Shown here: in pieces, positions 21,262 to 31,729 of the stretch | Numbering within the stretch: position 1 is the stretch's first letter | Layout of the letters: every line of letters begins with the position of its first letter | NCBI RefSeq assembly: GCF_006438725.1 | Contig: NZ_RCZD01000005.1 | Coordinates: 437,961 to 501,960, forward strand | Reading direction: 5' to 3' | Origin: Ewingella americana | GTDB taxonomy: Bacteria > Pseudomonadota > Gammaproteobacteria > Enterobacterales > Enterobacteriaceae | Length of the DNA: 64,000 nt | Made by a program: the position numbers and the translations under genes | Notes under the pieces: generated by a model | What the model was told of the DNA's origin: nothing | Seen by the model: the letters and a program-made list of their open reading frames with translations, nothing else | Database searches by the model: none

Positions 21262-22984
21262 GTGGAGTGAACTGAACCCCGGCCCAGGCCCTTTGGTCGT
21301 CGATGCCCCGTTGGCCGATGCTGAGCGTCTGAAGAAAGAAAGTAATTTCTTGCGCGGGACCATTACCGACGATTTAAAAGATGGCCTGACCGGCGGCTTC
21401 AACGGTGACAACTTCCTGTTGATCCGTTTTCACGGCATGTATCAGCAGGATGACCGTGATATCCGCGCCGAACGTGCCGAACAAAAGCTTGAGCCGCGCC
21501 ATGCCATGATGCTGCGCTGCCGTTTGCCTGGTGGCGTCATGACCCCGGCGCAGTGGCTGGGCATCGACAAATTTGCCGAAGAGAGCACCCTGTACGGCAG
21601 TATTCGTATTACTAACCGCCAGACATTCCAGTTCCACGGTATTCTCAAGCCGAACGTCAAACCGGTGCATCAGTTACTGAATAAACTCGGGCTGGACGCA
21701 CTGGCGACCGCCAACGACGTGAACCGTAACGTCTTGTGTACGTCGAACCCGGTGGAGTCTGAGCTGCATCAGGAAGCCTATGCGTGGGCGAAAAAGCTCT
21801 CCGAACATCTTTTGCCGCGCACCCGGGCTTACGCCGAGGTGTGGCTGGATCAGGAAAAGGTCGAAACCACCGACGAAGAGCCGATCCTCGGCGCGACTTA
21901 CCTGCCGCGTAAATTCAAAACGACAGTGGTGATCCCACCGCAAAATGATGTCGATCTGCACGCCAACGATCTGAACTTCGTGGCAATCGCCGATAACGGC
22001 AAACTGATCGGCTTCAACGTGCTGGTCGGCGGCGGGTTGTCTATCGCTCACGGTGACAAAGCGACGTATGCCCGTACCGCGAGTGAGCTGGGCTTCATTG
22101 CGCTGGAGAACACGCTGGCCGTGGCCGAAGCGGTGGTGACCACTCAGCGCGACTGGGGCAACCGTACCAACCGTAAAAATGCCAAAACCAAATACACGCT
22201 GGAACGCGTCGGTGTTGAGGTTTTCAAAGCTGAAGTAGAAAAACGTGCCGGGATTCAATTCGCTGATGTGCGCCCTTACGCATTTACCGGCCGCGGCGAC
22301 CGCATCGGCTGGGTGAAGGGCATCGACCACCAGTGGCACCTGACGCTGTTTATCGAAAATGGCCGCATTCTGGATTACCCGGGCAAGCCACTGAAAACCG
22401 GTTTGGCAGAAATCGCTAAGATCCACAAAGGTGATTTCAGGCTTACTGCTAATCAGAATCTGATCGTCGCCGGTGTGGCTGAGAAAGATAAAGACGCGAT
22501 CGAAACGCTGGCCCGCAACCATGGCCTGATCGACGATAGCGTCACTGAACAGCGCAAAAATTCGATGGCCTGTGTGTCTTACCCAACTTGTCCGCTGGCG
22601 ATGGCCGAAGCCGAACGCTTCCTGCCGGAGTTTGTGACGAAAGTGGAAGGCATCATGCATAGCCATGGCGTCGGTAAAGAGCACATCGTTTTACGTGTTA
22701 CTGGTTGCCCGAACGGCTGTGGCCGTGCGCTGCTGGCCGAAATTGGCTTAGTGGGTAAAGCGATGAACCGCTACAACCTGCATCTGGGCGGCAACCGTGC
22801 CGGTACGCGCATTCCGCGGATGTATCGCGAGAACATCTCCGATACCGAGATTCTGGCGATCATCGACGAACTGGTAGGGCGCTGGGCCAAAGAGCGCGAA
22901 ACCGATGAAGGTTTCGGCGACTACGTGATCCGTGCGGGGATCATTCGTCCGGTACTCGACCCGGCCCGTGACTTTTACGACTAA
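21248..22984 (+). CDS. cysI: Sulfite reductase hemoprotein beta subunit
   Basis: Siroheme/4Fe-4S enzyme (578 aa; E. coli 570) reducing sulfite to sulfide with electrons from CysJ. Substrate and siroheme residues are in [15 protein letters not shown]-like [12 protein letters not shown] and [10 protein letters not shown]; the four cluster cysteines are in CVSYPTC and GCPNGCGRA. The N-terminus [18 protein letters not shown] is about eight residues longer than in E. coli, and the start lies in the second copy of a 14-bp tandem duplication. Separated from cysJ by an ERIC element. Confidence 0.96.
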   Translation: MSNKLWSELNPGPGPLVVDAPLADAERLKKESNFLRGTITDDLKDGLTGGFNGDNFLLIRFHGMYQQDDRDIRAERAEQKLEPRHAMMLRCRLPGGVMTPAQWLGIDKFAEESTLYGSIRITNRQTFQFHGILKPNVKPVHQLLNKLGLDALATANDVNRNVLCTSNPVESELHQEAYAWAKKLSEHLLPRTRAYAEVWLDQEKVETTDEEPILGATYLPRKFKTTVVIPPQNDVDLHANDLNFVAIADNGKLIGFNVLVGGGLSIAHGDKATYARTASELGFIALENTLAVAEAVVTTQRDWGNRTNRKNAKTKYTLERVGVEVFKAEVEKRAGIQFADVRPYAFTGRGDRIGWVKGIDHQWHLTLFIENGRILDYPGKPLKTGLAEIAKIHKGDFRLTANQNLIVAGVAEKDKDAIETLARNHGLIDDSVTEQRKNSMACVSYPTCPLAMAEAERFLPEFVTKVEGIMHSHGVGKEHIVLRVTGCPNGCGRALLAEIGLVGKAMNRYNLHLGGNRAGTRIPRMYRENISDTEILAIIDELVGRWAKERETDEGFGDYVIRAGIIRPVLDPARDFYD

Positions 22985-23017
22985 CAGTACGACTGCAACC
23001 TGAAGGATGGAGAGTTT

Positions 23018-23749
23018 ATGAGTTTGCTCACTCTTGCTGAACTGAATGAGATGCCGAAATCCGGGCAGGCGCTGGCGCTGGGTGAAACCAACGGCCAGTT
23101 GGAAAAACTGTCGGCGCAGGATCGTGTGCAGTGGGCGCTGGAAAATTTGCCCGGGGAGTTCGCGCTCTCATCCAGTTTCGGCATTCAGGCGGCGGTCTGT
23201 TTGCATCTGGTAACCCGCCAGAAAGCCGACATTCCGGTGATCCTCACCGACACCGGTTATCTGTTCCCGGAAACCTACCAGTTTATCGATAAGCTTACCG
23301 AACAGTTGAACCTCAACCTTCAGGTGTTCCGTGCTGAGCACTCGCCTGCATGGCAGGAAGCGCGCTACGGTAAACTGTGGGAACAAGGCGTAGAAGGGAT
23401 CGAACGTTACAACGATATCAATAAAGTCGAACCGATGAACCGTGCGCTGGAAACACTCGGTGCAAAAACCTGGTTCGCCGGGCTACGCCGTGAGCAGTCT
23501 GGTAGCCGTGCCCATTTGCCGGTGCTGGCGGTGCAGCGTGGCGTGTTTAAAATCTTGCCGATCATCGACTGGGATAACCGACAGATTTTCCAGTATCTGA
23601 AAGACAACGATCTGAGCTATCACCCGCTGTGGGATCAGGGTTATCTGTCCGTCGGCGATACTCACACCACTAAAAAGTGGGAAGAGGGCATGAGCGAAGA
23701 GGATACAAGGTTTTTTGGTCTGAAACGCGAGTGTGGCTTACATGAGTGA
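23018..23749 (+). CDS. cysH: Phosphoadenosine phosphosulfate reductase
   Basis: Thioredoxin-dependent reduction of PAPS to sulfite and PAP. 243 aa (E. coli 244). The PAPS-binding loop is at [12 protein letters not shown], the substrate site at [14 protein letters not shown] and [20 protein letters not shown] (in shorter pieces), and the single catalytic cysteine is in the C-terminal KRECGLHE. Ribosome-binding site GGATGGAGAG. Last gene of cysJIH; a large palindromic repeat follows the stop codon. Confidence 0.97.
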   Translation: MSLLTLAELNEMPKSGQALALGETNGQLEKLSAQDRVQWALENLPGEFALSSSFGIQAAVCLHLVTRQKADIPVILTDTGYLFPETYQFIDKLTEQLNLNLQVFRAEHSPAWQEARYGKLWEQGVEGIERYNDINKVEPMNRALETLGAKTWFAGLRREQSGSRAHLPVLAVQRGVFKILPIIDWDNRQIFQYLKDNDLSYHPLWDQGYLSVGDTHTTKKWEEGMSEEDTRFFGLKRECGLHE

Positions 23750-23882
23750 TAGCCTATCTTATTTGCCATTTTTCTTACCGTTGTAAACCAACGGGCAGTG
23801 CCCGAACTCCTCACGTACTACGTGTACGCTCCGGGTTCTCCGCGCTGTCCGTGTCCAAACTGTCTACAACGATAACGGCTAT
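23749..23882. repeat. 134-bp imperfect palindromic element downstream of cysH
   Basis: Ends ATAGCC / GGCTAT, then internal GTTGTA / TACAAC arms, GTTTGG-like and GGGCAG/CTGTCC arms, and a central CACGTA-C-TACGTG. It looks like a dispersed intergenic palindromic unit, unrelated in sequence to the ERIC copies, and starts within the cysH stop codon. Likely forms a long hairpin in either transcript. Confidence 0.6.
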
Positions 23883-23904
23883 TGGCCCGGCGAAATGAGG
23901 CGTT

Positions 23905-24933
23905 TTATTGAGCGGGCTTCGCCAGTTCTTTAATCAGCGGCAGTAAAATCTTCACACTCTCTTTCGCGCGTTTATCGATGCGCCCTGGCAGGACACGATC
24001 CAGATATTGCAGGTTATCCAACTGCCCCTGATGACGTGATGTTCCGTCCGGGAAATGCGGGCTGATGGCGCGTTGCTGCGAGCCATCTTTCTTACCCAGC
24101 GAATAATCGGTCGCGCTGACCATCAGCAGGGGAATATGTGCGTTGTCCAGCGCCTGCATCCCGCTACAGCAATCTTTACCTGCATAACTTTCGGCGGCGA
24201 TGCCGTAACGATGAGCCAGTTTAATCGCACGGTCGCGGGTTAGCTTGGTGACGGCGGCTGAGGTGTTTTTGCCGCTTTTGAAATAGAGCTTATCGCCGAC
24301 AATTAATGAATCGAGATTTACCACCAGCAAGGTATTTTTCTTCTCTTGCGGCGACATGCGCTGAACATAATCTTCTGCTCCCTGCGCTCCGGTTTCCTCT
24401 GCACTCAGCGCCACAAAGCGCAAACTGTAGTGTGTCTTCACTTTGCTGAGTTGTTCAGCCAGTTCCAGCATCACACCGACGCCTGAGGCGTTATCGTCCA
24501 CGCCCTGTAAGGTCAGGCCGCCGAGATTGTGGTCAGAATCCGCGTCGCTTTGCGGCAGATAAGTGTCGAAATGCGCCATGACGATAATCTGCTGTGGCAC
24601 CACGCCAGGTCGTGCGGCAATCACCGATGTAGCGTGAACGTTGTGCCAACTCTGCTTGCCGTCTTTGCTGCTGTAGAGATAGCGGGTATCGAAACCGCGT
24701 AAATCACTCTGGTAACCCAGTTTTTCGAAGTATTGGTTCAGGTAATCTGCGGCGATAAGTTCGCCGGGACTGCCCGCCATCCGCCCTGGAAAATAGGTCG
24801 CGATATGGCGGGTTTGTGTCGCGGCGATAACGCCGGGAGCGGGTTCATTCGAAAGTTTAGCCGCATGAGCAAAACCCACGCAGCTGATACTGATCGTCAG
24901 CAGCGCGAGCTTCATGCGTAAAGTGGAAAACAT
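23905..24933 (-). CDS. iap: Aminopeptidase Iap (M28 family)
   Basis: Exported zinc aminopeptidase; in E. coli Iap removes N-terminal arginine from alkaline phosphatase to generate isozymes. 342 aa with an N-terminal signal segment (KLALLTISISCVGFAHA). Zinc ligands of the M28 fold are seen in VMAHFDTY, GVDDNASGVG, LSAEETGAQG and VVNLDSL. The ATG at 24933 (MFSTLRMKL) matches the E. coli start (MFS) and has AAGGAT upstream; an ATG 54 bp earlier is in frame but lacks support. It is convergent with cysJIH. No CRISPR array accompanies it, unlike E. coli. Confidence 0.9.
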   Translation of the reverse strand: MFSTLRMKLALLTISISCVGFAHAAKLSNEPAPGVIAATQTRHIATYFPGRMAGSPGELIAADYLNQYFEKLGYQSDLRGFDTRYLYSSKDGKQSWHNVHATSVIAARPGVVPQQIIVMAHFDTYLPQSDADSDHNLGGLTLQGVDDNASGVGVMLELAEQLSKVKTHYSLRFVALSAEETGAQGAEDYVQRMSPQEKKNTLLVVNLDSLIVGDKLYFKSGKNTSAAVTKLTRDRAIKLAHRYGIAAESYAGKDCCSGMQALDNAHIPLLMVSATDYSLGKKDGSQQRAISPHFPDGTSRHQGQLDNLQYLDRVLPGRIDKRAKESVKILLPLIKELAKPAQ

Positions 24934-25233
24934 AGCCGAAAAATCCTTATCAGGAGGTCTGTGAGAGCGGAAGACGTTATCCGTCATCCTTCAAGCATAC
25001 AGCAGGCCGCGTATGGCGGTCTTAATTGGGCAATAGTATGCGATTGTGCGGCCAAATAGACAATTTCCCGTTATCTCAAAGGGCTCTTTTTGTTGCTGAA
25101 ATCCGTAACCTGCTGAAGAATTCTGTGGCCTATATTCCATTCTGGAACTATTCATTCCATTTCGTCATTTCAGATCAATTATTCCCACCACGTATAGTCG
25201 TGTGAATTATCTTCGCGAATAAATAAGGCCGTT
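24934..25233. other. iap-cysG divergent region
   Basis: 300 bp with no gene. It should contain the iap promoter and the cysG-cysDNC promoter. TATAGT at 25193-25198 is a -10 candidate about 35 bp before cysG, without a good -35, which would fit activator (CysB) dependence. Confidence 0.45.
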
Positions 25234-26658
25234 GTGGACTATCTACCCATTTTTGCCGACCTCAGACAACGCCCCGTGCTGGTTGTCGGTGGCGGTGAAG
25301 TCGCAGCACGCAAAATTGATCTCCTACTGCGTGCCGGCGCAGCAGTCCGCATCGTCGCGCAATCGCTCACTCCTGAACTCGAACATCGTCGTCAGGCGTT
25401 GCAGGTCAGCTGGATAGCAGAGCGCTTTGAGCCTCAACAGCTCGATGACGTTTTTCTGGTGATTGCCGCTACGGATGATGCAAGGCTCAATGCCGAAGTC
25501 TTCGAGCAGGCCAACCAGCGGCAGTTGCTGGTGAACGTGGTGGATGACCAGCCGAAGTGTTCATTTATCTTCCCCTCAATTGTCGATCGTTCACCGATTG
25601 TTGTCGCGATCTCCTCCAGCGGCACTGCTCCGGTGCTGGCGCGTCTGTTGCGTGAAAAACTGGAAACCTTACTCCCCGCCAGTCTTGGGAAAATGGCTGA
25701 AATTGCCGGGGGATGGCGCGAAAGCGTGAAACAGCGGTTTACCTCAATGAGGGCCCGCCGCCGTTTCTGGGAACAGGCATTCGATGGCCGTTTTGCTTCG
25801 CTGGTCACTGCGGGACAGATTCCACAGGCCGAGCAAGTATTGCAGCAACAGTTAGATAACCCGGAATCTATCTCGCAAAGCGGAGAAGTGACGCTGGTCG
25901 GCGCAGGGCCGGGTGATGCAGGATTACTCACCTTACGCGGTTTGCAGGTCATGCAGCAGGCGGACGTGGTGCTTTATGACTATCTGGTCAGTGATGAAGT
26001 GCTGGACCTGGTACGGCGCGACGCAGACAGAATTTGCGTGGGAAAACGGGCAGGCAGCCATTCTGTGGCGCAGGACGATATTAACCGCTTACTGGTGGAA
26101 CTCGCACTGCAGGGGAAGAAAGTGGTGCGGCTAAAGGGCGGCGATCCGTTTATTTTTGGTCGCGGTGGTGAAGAGTTACAGGCCGTCGTGGCCGCCGGAA
26201 TTCCTTTCCAGGTGGTGCCGGGTGTGACCGCAGCTGCGGGGGCGACGGCTTATGCCGGCATTCCGCTGACACACCGTGATCACGCGCAAAGCGTGGTCTT
26301 TGTGACCGGCCATTGCCGTCCTGAAGACAATGGCGTGCAGTGGGAAACCCTCGCAAAGGGCAAACAGACATTAGCGATTTACATGGGCACGCTGAAGGCG
26401 GCTGAAATTAGTCAGCAATTGATCGCCCATGGTCGTGCGGCTTCCACGCCGGTGGCTGTTATCGGACGTGGTACTCGTGCAGACCAACAGGTGCTCACGG
26501 GTACTTTGGATAGTCTTGAACATTTAGCTCAACAGGCGCCGACGCCGGCGCTGCTGGTGATCGGTGAAGTCGTGGCACTTCACTCTCAACTTGCCTGGTT
26601 TGGGCATCATCCACAGACTGACGGCGTGCAACGCCCGACTGTCGTGAATTTGGCTTAA
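25234..26658 (+). CDS. cysG: Siroheme synthase CysG
   Basis: Trifunctional enzyme making siroheme from uroporphyrinogen III: an N-terminal dehydrogenase/ferrochelatase half ([39 protein letters not shown] in pieces) and a C-terminal SAM-dependent methyltransferase half ([52 protein letters not shown] in pieces). 474 aa (E. coli 457). GTG start at 25234, giving [14 protein letters not shown]. It heads cysG-cysD-cysN-cysC, so the siroheme cofactor for CysI is made under sulfate-assimilation control rather than with nitrite reductase as in E. coli. Confidence 0.95.
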   Translation: MDYLPIFADLRQRPVLVVGGGEVAARKIDLLLRAGAAVRIVAQSLTPELEHRRQALQVSWIAERFEPQQLDDVFLVIAATDDARLNAEVFEQANQRQLLVNVVDDQPKCSFIFPSIVDRSPIVVAISSSGTAPVLARLLREKLETLLPASLGKMAEIAGGWRESVKQRFTSMRARRRFWEQAFDGRFASLVTAGQIPQAEQVLQQQLDNPESISQSGEVTLVGAGPGDAGLLTLRGLQVMQQADVVLYDYLVSDEVLDLVRRDADRICVGKRAGSHSVAQDDINRLLVELALQGKKVVRLKGGDPFIFGRGGEELQAVVAAGIPFQVVPGVTAAAGATAYAGIPLTHRDHAQSVVFVTGHCRPEDNGVQWETLAKGKQTLAIYMGTLKAAEISQQLIAHGRAASTPVAVIGRGTRADQQVLTGTLDSLEHLAQQAPTPALLVIGEVVALHSQLAWFGHHPQTDGVQRPTVVNLA

Positions 26659-26667
26659 GGATCTGTT

Positions 26668-27576
26668 ATGGACGAAAAACGACTCACACATTTACGGCAG
26701 CTGGAGGCGGAAAGTATCCATATTATCCGTGAAGTTGCGGCTGAATTCGCCAATCCGGTGATGATGTATTCCATCGGTAAAGACTCGTCGGTGATGTTGC
26801 ATCTGGCGCGCAAGGCCTTCTTCCCGGGTACTCTGCCATTCCCATTGTTGCATGTGGATACGGGCTGGAAATTTCGCGAGATGTATGAATTCCGCGACCG
26901 CACGGCCAAAAATTATGGTTTTGAATTGCTGGTGCATAAAAACCCGGAAGGCGTGGCGATGGGCATTAACCCATTCGTACACGGCAGTGCCAAGCATACC
27001 GATATCATGAAAACCGAAGGCCTGAAACAGGCCCTGAACAAATACGGTTTTGATGCCGCCTTTGGTGGCGCACGTCGTGACGAAGAGAAATCGCGTGCCA
27101 AAGAGCGTATTTACTCATTCCGTGACCGTTTCCACCGTTGGGATCCTAAAAACCAACGCCCGGAGCTGTGGCATAACTACAACGGCCAGATTAACAAAGG
27201 CGAAAGCATCCGTGTCTTCCCGCTCTCCAACTGGACTGAGCTCGATATCTGGCAGTACATCTATCTGGAAAACATTGAGATCGTTCCACTCTATCTGGCC
27301 GCACCGCGTCCAGTGCTGGAGCGTGACGGCATGTTGCTGATGGTGGATGACGATCGCATTGACCTGCAACCGGGCGAAGTGGTTGAACAGAAAATGGTGC
27401 GTTTCCGTACCCTTGGCTGCTGGCCTCTGACCGGCGCGGTGGAGTCTGAAGCGCAGACGCTTCCTGAGATCATCGAAGAGATGCTGGTGTCGACCACCAG
27501 TGAACGGCAGGGACGGGCAATTGACCGTGACCAGGCCGGTTCGATGGAACTGAAAAAACGTCAGGGCTATTTCTGA
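26668..27576 (+). CDS. cysD: Sulfate adenylyltransferase subunit 2
   Basis: Catalytic PP-loop ATPase subunit (302 aa, as in E. coli) forming adenosine 5'-phosphosulfate from sulfate and ATP with the GTPase CysN. PP-loop motif [14 protein letters not shown] near residue 32; other conserved segments are LHVDTGWKF and [16 protein letters not shown]. Ribosome-binding site AAGGATC. It lies nine bases after cysG and twelve before cysN. Confidence 0.98.
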   Translation: MDEKRLTHLRQLEAESIHIIREVAAEFANPVMMYSIGKDSSVMLHLARKAFFPGTLPFPLLHVDTGWKFREMYEFRDRTAKNYGFELLVHKNPEGVAMGINPFVHGSAKHTDIMKTEGLKQALNKYGFDAAFGGARRDEEKSRAKERIYSFRDRFHRWDPKNQRPELWHNYNGQINKGESIRVFPLSNWTELDIWQYIYLENIEIVPLYLAAPRPVLERDGMLLMVDDDRIDLQPGEVVEQKMVRFRTLGCWPLTGAVESEAQTLPEIIEEMLVSTTSERQGRAIDRDQAGSMELKKRQGYF

Positions 27577-27588
27577 GGAGCGACCAAA

Positions 27589-29016
27589 ATGAACAATGCT
27601 ATTGCACAACAAATTGAAGAACAGGGCGGCGTAGAAGCCTACCTGCATGCCCAGCAGCATAAAAGCCTGTTGCGTTTCCTGACCTGCGGCAGCGTCGATG
27701 ACGGTAAAAGTACCTTGATCGGCCGCTTACTGCATGACACCCGTCAGATTTATGAAGATCAGCTCTCTTCGCTGCACAGTGACAGCAAGCGTCACGGCAC
27801 ACAGGGCGAAAAACTCGATCTGGCCTTGCTGGTCGATGGCCTGCAAGCCGAGCGCGAGCAAGGCATTACCATTGATGTGGCGTACCGCTATTTTTCTACC
27901 GAGAAGCGTAAATTCATCATTGCCGACACGCCGGGACATGAGCAGTACACCCGCAATATGGCCACCGGTGCGTCGACTTGTGACCTGGCGATTTTGCTGA
28001 TCGATGCCCGTAAAGGGGTTCTGGATCAAACCCGTCGCCACAGCTTTATCGCTACCCTGTTAGGGATCCGCCACCTGGTGGTTGCGGTGAACAAAATGGA
28101 TCTGGTGGATTACAGCGAAAGCGTATTTGAGCAGTTTAAAGCCGATTATCTGGATTTCGCCCAGCAGTTGCCGACCGACCTGGATATCAAGTTTGTCCCG
28201 CTCTCTGCCCTTGAAGGCGACAACGTGGCAAGTCCGAGCGATAAAATGGACTGGTATACCGGCCCGACGCTGCTTGATGTGCTGGAAACTGTCAACGTGA
28301 TTAATATCCGCGAACAGCAACCGATGCGTTTCCCGGTGCAGTACGTTAATCGTCCTAACCTCGATTTCCGTGGTTACGCCGGTACGCTGGCGTCGGGGTC
28401 GATACGTGTCGGGCAAAAAATCAAAGTCCTGCCTTCCGGCGTTGAGTCGACTATCGCGCGCATTGTGACGTTCGACGGTGACTTGCAAGAAGCCTGGGCT
28501 GGCGAAGCGATCACGCTGGTGCTGGCTGATGAGCGCGATATCAGCCGCGGCGATCTGCTGGTGGACGCAGCTGAAACGGTCAAAGCGGTACAGAATGCCA
28601 AAGTTGATATTGTCTGGATGGCAGAGCAGCCGCTGAGTGTCGGGCAGAGCTACGACATCAAGATTGGCGGTAAGAGAGCGCGTGCCCGTGTAGAGAATAT
28701 TGAGTATCAAGTGGAAATCAACTCGCTGACCCAGCGCATTGTTGAGGCTTTGCCGCTCAATGGCATTGGCCTGGTTGAGCTGACCTTTGATGAGCCGCTG
28801 GTGCTGGATAACTACCAAAGTAATGCCGTGACCGGTGGAATGATCTTTATCGACCGGCTGACCAACGTCACCGTCGGTGCCGGGTTGGTGCGTGAGGCGC
28901 TGGAGAGTGTTTATCAGGAGCCGGGGGCCTTCAGTGCGTTCGAACTGGAGCTTAATGGTCTGATCCGTCGTCACTTCCCGCACTGGGGCGCCCGCGATCT
29001 GTTAGGTGGGAAATAA
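27589..29016 (+). CDS. cysN: Sulfate adenylyltransferase subunit 1 (GTPase)
   Basis: EF-Tu-like GTPase (475 aa, as in E. coli) that couples GTP hydrolysis to APS synthesis by CysD. GTP-binding motifs: [15 protein letters not shown] (G1), [10 protein letters not shown] (switch I), [12 protein letters not shown] (G3), AVNKMDLVD (G4), followed by two beta-barrel domains. GGAG ribosome-binding site. Its stop is one base from the cysC ATG. Confidence 0.98.
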   Translation: MNNAIAQQIEEQGGVEAYLHAQQHKSLLRFLTCGSVDDGKSTLIGRLLHDTRQIYEDQLSSLHSDSKRHGTQGEKLDLALLVDGLQAEREQGITIDVAYRYFSTEKRKFIIADTPGHEQYTRNMATGASTCDLAILLIDARKGVLDQTRRHSFIATLLGIRHLVVAVNKMDLVDYSESVFEQFKADYLDFAQQLPTDLDIKFVPLSALEGDNVASPSDKMDWYTGPTLLDVLETVNVINIREQQPMRFPVQYVNRPNLDFRGYAGTLASGSIRVGQKIKVLPSGVESTIARIVTFDGDLQEAWAGEAITLVLADERDISRGDLLVDAAETVKAVQNAKVDIVWMAEQPLSVGQSYDIKIGGKRARARVENIEYQVEINSLTQRIVEALPLNGIGLVELTFDEPLVLDNYQSNAVTGGMIFIDRLTNVTVGAGLVREALESVYQEPGAFSAFELELNGLIRRHFPHWGARDLLGGK

Positions 29017-29017
29017 C

Positions 29018-29623
29018 ATGGCTTTACAGGACGAGAACGTCGTCTGGCATCCGCACGCCCTGACGCGTGAGGATCGCGAACAGCAGCATGGTCACAAAGG
29101 GGCCGTGCTGTGGTTTACCGGACTTTCAGGTTCCGGCAAGTCTACCGTTGCCGGGGCGCTGGAACAGGCGCTGTATGCGCTGGGCGTTAGTACTTATTTG
29201 CTCGACGGCGATAATGTGCGTCACGGGTTGTGCCGGGACCTGGGTTTTAGCGACGACGACCGCCGCGAAAATATCCGCCGGGTCGGCGAAGTCGCCAAAC
29301 TGATGGTAGATGCCGGGCTGGTGGTGCTGACAGCGTTTATCTCACCCCATCGTGCCGAGCGTGACATAGTACGTAATTTGTTGGATGACGGGCAGTTTAT
29401 CGAAGTCTTTGTGGATACGCCGCTGGATATCTGCGAAGCGCGCGATCCTAAAGGTCTGTATAAGAAAGCGCGTGCCGGTGAACTGAAAAATTTCACCGGG
29501 ATCGACTCTGAATATCAGGCACCGCAAGCCCCGGATGTGCATCTTGATGGCGAACAATTGGTAACACATTTGGTTGCGCAATTGTTAGATGTACTGCGTC
29601 ACCACGCTATTATCAATCCCTGA
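29018..29623 (+). CDS. cysC: Adenylyl-sulfate kinase
   Basis: Phosphorylates APS to PAPS. 201 aa, as in E. coli. P-loop GLSGSGKST near residue 35, [12 protein letters not shown] and the [10 protein letters not shown] lid region are present. The ATG at 29018 ([10 protein letters not shown]) matches E. coli; a GTG-type start 12 bp upstream lies inside cysN. End of the cysGDNC operon, with ygbE following after 61 bp. Confidence 0.97.
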   Translation: MALQDENVVWHPHALTREDREQQHGHKGAVLWFTGLSGSGKSTVAGALEQALYALGVSTYLLDGDNVRHGLCRDLGFSDDDRRENIRRVGEVAKLMVDAGLVVLTAFISPHRAERDIVRNLLDDGQFIEVFVDTPLDICEARDPKGLYKKARAGELKNFTGIDSEYQAPQAPDVHLDGEQLVTHLVAQLLDVLRHHAIINP

Positions 29624-29684
29624 ATGTTGCCGGCCAAACGTCCCAGAACGTGCCGGTCTACACTGTTACAACGGGGATCACGCT

Positions 29685-30041
29685 ATGCAGGCATTACTTC
29701 ACAGAATAGTCAGTCGGATCTGGATAGACCGCCCCGTGGCGGTGTCGGATGATCCGGTTTCTGATGCAGAAGATCCCTCGTATTCGATGTTTGGCGGCTG
29801 TACAGGCTTTGTTTTTTACTGGCTGGCATTTACTCTTCCTTTTCTGGTCTACGGCTCTAACACCTTGTTTTTTTTCCTCTATACCTGGCCATTCTTCCTG
29901 GCTCTGATGCCTGTCGCTGTGTTAATCGGCATCGCTTTCAGCATGTTGTTTAGTGGTAACTGGTGGCAAACGCTGTTGGCCTCCGGTGTTGCAGTGATGG
30001 GGATGTTCTGGACGGTCTTCTCTTTCCTGTCAGGCTGGTAA
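29685..30041 (+). CDS. ygbE: DUF3561 inner-membrane protein (YgbE)
   Basis: 118-aa membrane protein of unknown function in the place where E. coli has ygbE. The first 40 residues are soluble (QALLHRIVSRIWIDRPV), then three hydrophobic segments; the middle block LVYGSNTLFFFLYTWPFFLALMPVAVLIGIA (read as two spans) is almost the same as in E. coli YgbE, while the N-terminus differs. ATG at 29685 was chosen because upstream in-frame codons overlap cysC. May be read through from cysC. Confidence 0.85.
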   Translation: MQALLHRIVSRIWIDRPVAVSDDPVSDAEDPSYSMFGGCTGFVFYWLAFTLPFLVYGSNTLFFFLYTWPFFLALMPVAVLIGIAFSMLFSGNWWQTLLASGVAVMGMFWTVFSFLSGW

Positions 30042-30206
30042 ATTTCTGACCATTTTCTCAGCAATTTCTTATCTCTATGTAAACCATTGTGTCATTCTTC
30101 CCCATAATTACGGCCTTAACTCTGAATCTCACCGCCAATTTCCCTGTCAGTGTGGAGTCCGGCTGAAAGTTGTGGGATGATTGAGCGGCTTTTTTAGGGG
30201 GCGGGG

Positions 30207-30530
30207 ATGGGCAAATTAACGCTGCTATTACTGGTTTTGCTTGGCTGGTTACAGTATTCGCTGTGGCTAGGTAAGAATGGTATTCACGATTATGTTCGTG
30301 TGAATGACGACGTTGAGGTACAGCAGGCCAACAACGGCAAACTCAAGTCACGAAATGATCAACTCTTTGCTGAAATCGATGATTTGACCGGTGGTCAGGA
30401 AGCTATCGAAGAACGCGCGCGTAATGAACTGGGCATGATTAAGCCCGGTGAGACTTTCTATCGCCTGGTGCCTGACCAGTCAAAGCGTAATGCGGGTATC
30501 AGTACTTCGCAAAACAACCTAAAACAATAG
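30207..30530 (+). CDS. ftsB: Cell division protein FtsB
   Basis: Essential bitopic divisome protein (107 aa; E. coli 103) that forms the FtsQLB complex and signals FtsWI activation. One membrane span (about 4-20; [19 protein letters not shown]) followed by a periplasmic coiled coil (about 28-70; [19 protein letters not shown]). The conserved [21 protein letters not shown] is present in the C-terminal half. AGGGGG ribosome-binding site. It leads ispD by two bases, forming ftsB-ispD-ispF-truD. Confidence 0.97.
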   Translation: MGKLTLLLLVLLGWLQYSLWLGKNGIHDYVRVNDDVEVQQANNGKLKSRNDQLFAEIDDLTGGQEAIEERARNELGMIKPGETFYRLVPDQSKRNAGISTSQNNLKQ

Positions 30531-30532
30531 CT

Positions 30533-31252
30533 ATGAGCCACTTCGCAGGTTCCCCCCCAGAAATTATTGCTGTTTTGCCCGCTGCCGGTATCGGCAGCCG
30601 TATGCAGACAGAATGTCCTAAGCAGTACCTTTCCATTGGCGGTATGACACTGATCGAACATTCGATCCGTGCGCTGCTGCAAAGTCCGCAGGTCACAAAA
30701 ATTGTGGTGTCGCTTAGCCCGCACGATGTGCAATTTGCGCAGTTACCTATTGCTTTAGATCCCCGTATTCACGCGGTAACGGGGGGCAGTCAGCGTGCAG
30801 AGTCGGTAATGGCCGGTCTCGAACAAGCCGGATCTCAAGGTTGGGTATTGGTGCATGATGCAGCCCGTCCCTGTCTGCACATTGATGATTTAAATCGGCT
30901 GCTGGCAATTTCTGCTTTCAGCAATGTGGGGGGGATTCTTGCTGCACCGGTGCGCGACACTATGAAACGCAGTCAACCGGGCATCAGCAACATTGCCCAT
31001 ACTGTCGATCGCGAAGAGTTATGGCACGCGCTCACGCCGCAATTTTTTCCTCTCGAATTACTGAAAACCTGTCTGCGCCGCGCGCTGGATGAAGGTGCAA
31101 CAGTGACGGATGAAGCCTCTGCGATGGAGTATTGCGGATTTCATCCGATGCTGATTGCCGGGCGTTCAGACAATATTAAAGTCACCAGGCCGGAAGATTT
31201 GGCGCTGGCAGAATTCTATTTAACCCAGTTGTATCAAAAGGAGAGCGCATAA
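30533..31252 (+). CDS. ispD: 2-C-methyl-D-erythritol 4-phosphate cytidylyltransferase
   Basis: Third step of the MEP isoprenoid pathway: CTP plus MEP to CDP-ME. 239 aa (E. coli 236). Nucleotide-binding loop [19 protein letters not shown] at about 14-32, VHDAARPC and TDEASAMEY are conserved. Its last base overlaps the first base of ispF, so the two are translationally coupled. Confidence 0.97.
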   Translation: MSHFAGSPPEIIAVLPAAGIGSRMQTECPKQYLSIGGMTLIEHSIRALLQSPQVTKIVVSLSPHDVQFAQLPIALDPRIHAVTGGSQRAESVMAGLEQAGSQGWVLVHDAARPCLHIDDLNRLLAISAFSNVGGILAAPVRDTMKRSQPGISNIAHTVDREELWHALTPQFFPLELLKTCLRRALDEGATVTDEASAMEYCGFHPMLIAGRSDNIKVTRPEDLALAEFYLTQLYQKESA

Positions 31253-31725
31253 TGCGTATCGGTCACGGTTTTGACGTGCATAAATTCGGCGGCGAAGGCC
31301 CATTGGTGATCGGCGGCGTGCGTATTCCTTACCCGCAAGGTTTGCTGGCCCATTCTGACGGTGATGTCGCCCTGCACGCGGTGACTGACGCCCTGCTGGG
31401 CGCGGCGGCGATGGGCGATATCGGTAAACTGTTCCCGGACACTGATCCGGCGTTTAAAGGCGCTGACAGTCGCGAACTACTGCGCGAAGCCTATCGCCGT
31501 ATTCGCGCCAAAGGGTATACGCTTGGTAATCTGGATATCACGATCATTGCGCAGGCCCCAAAAATGGCACCGCACATTCCTCAGATGCGGGTATTCCTGG
31601 CTGAAGATCTGCAATGTCATATGGATGACGTGAACGTAAAAGCCACGACAACTGAACAACTGGGTTTCACCGGCCGTGGCGAAGGTATTGCCTGCGAGGC
31701 CGTAGCCCTGTTGATCAAGGACTGA
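31252..31725 (+). CDS. ispF: 2-C-methyl-D-erythritol 2,4-cyclodiphosphate synthase
   Basis: Zinc enzyme cyclising CDP-ME 2-phosphate in the MEP pathway. 157 aa (E. coli 159). Metal ligands Asp8 and His10 in [10 protein letters not shown] and His42 in [26 protein letters not shown] near the C-terminus. Overlaps ispD at its start (TAATG) and is followed by truD after four bases. Confidence 0.98.
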   Translation: MRIGHGFDVHKFGGEGPLVIGGVRIPYPQGLLAHSDGDVALHAVTDALLGAAAMGDIGKLFPDTDPAFKGADSRELLREAYRRIRAKGYTLGNLDITIIAQAPKMAPHIPQMRVFLAEDLQCHMDDVNVKATTTEQLGFTGRGEGIACEAVALLIKD

Positions 31726-31729
31726 CGCA

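Noticed and set aside
21674..22684. 336-codon minus-strand frame inside cysI
   Set aside because: Antisense to a highly conserved gene, without start signals or homology that I recognise.
23883..25233. Possible CRISPR array or cas genes beside iap, as in E. coli
   Set aside because: No spaced direct repeats of 25-40 bp and no cas-like frames; only iap and its divergent promoter region are there.
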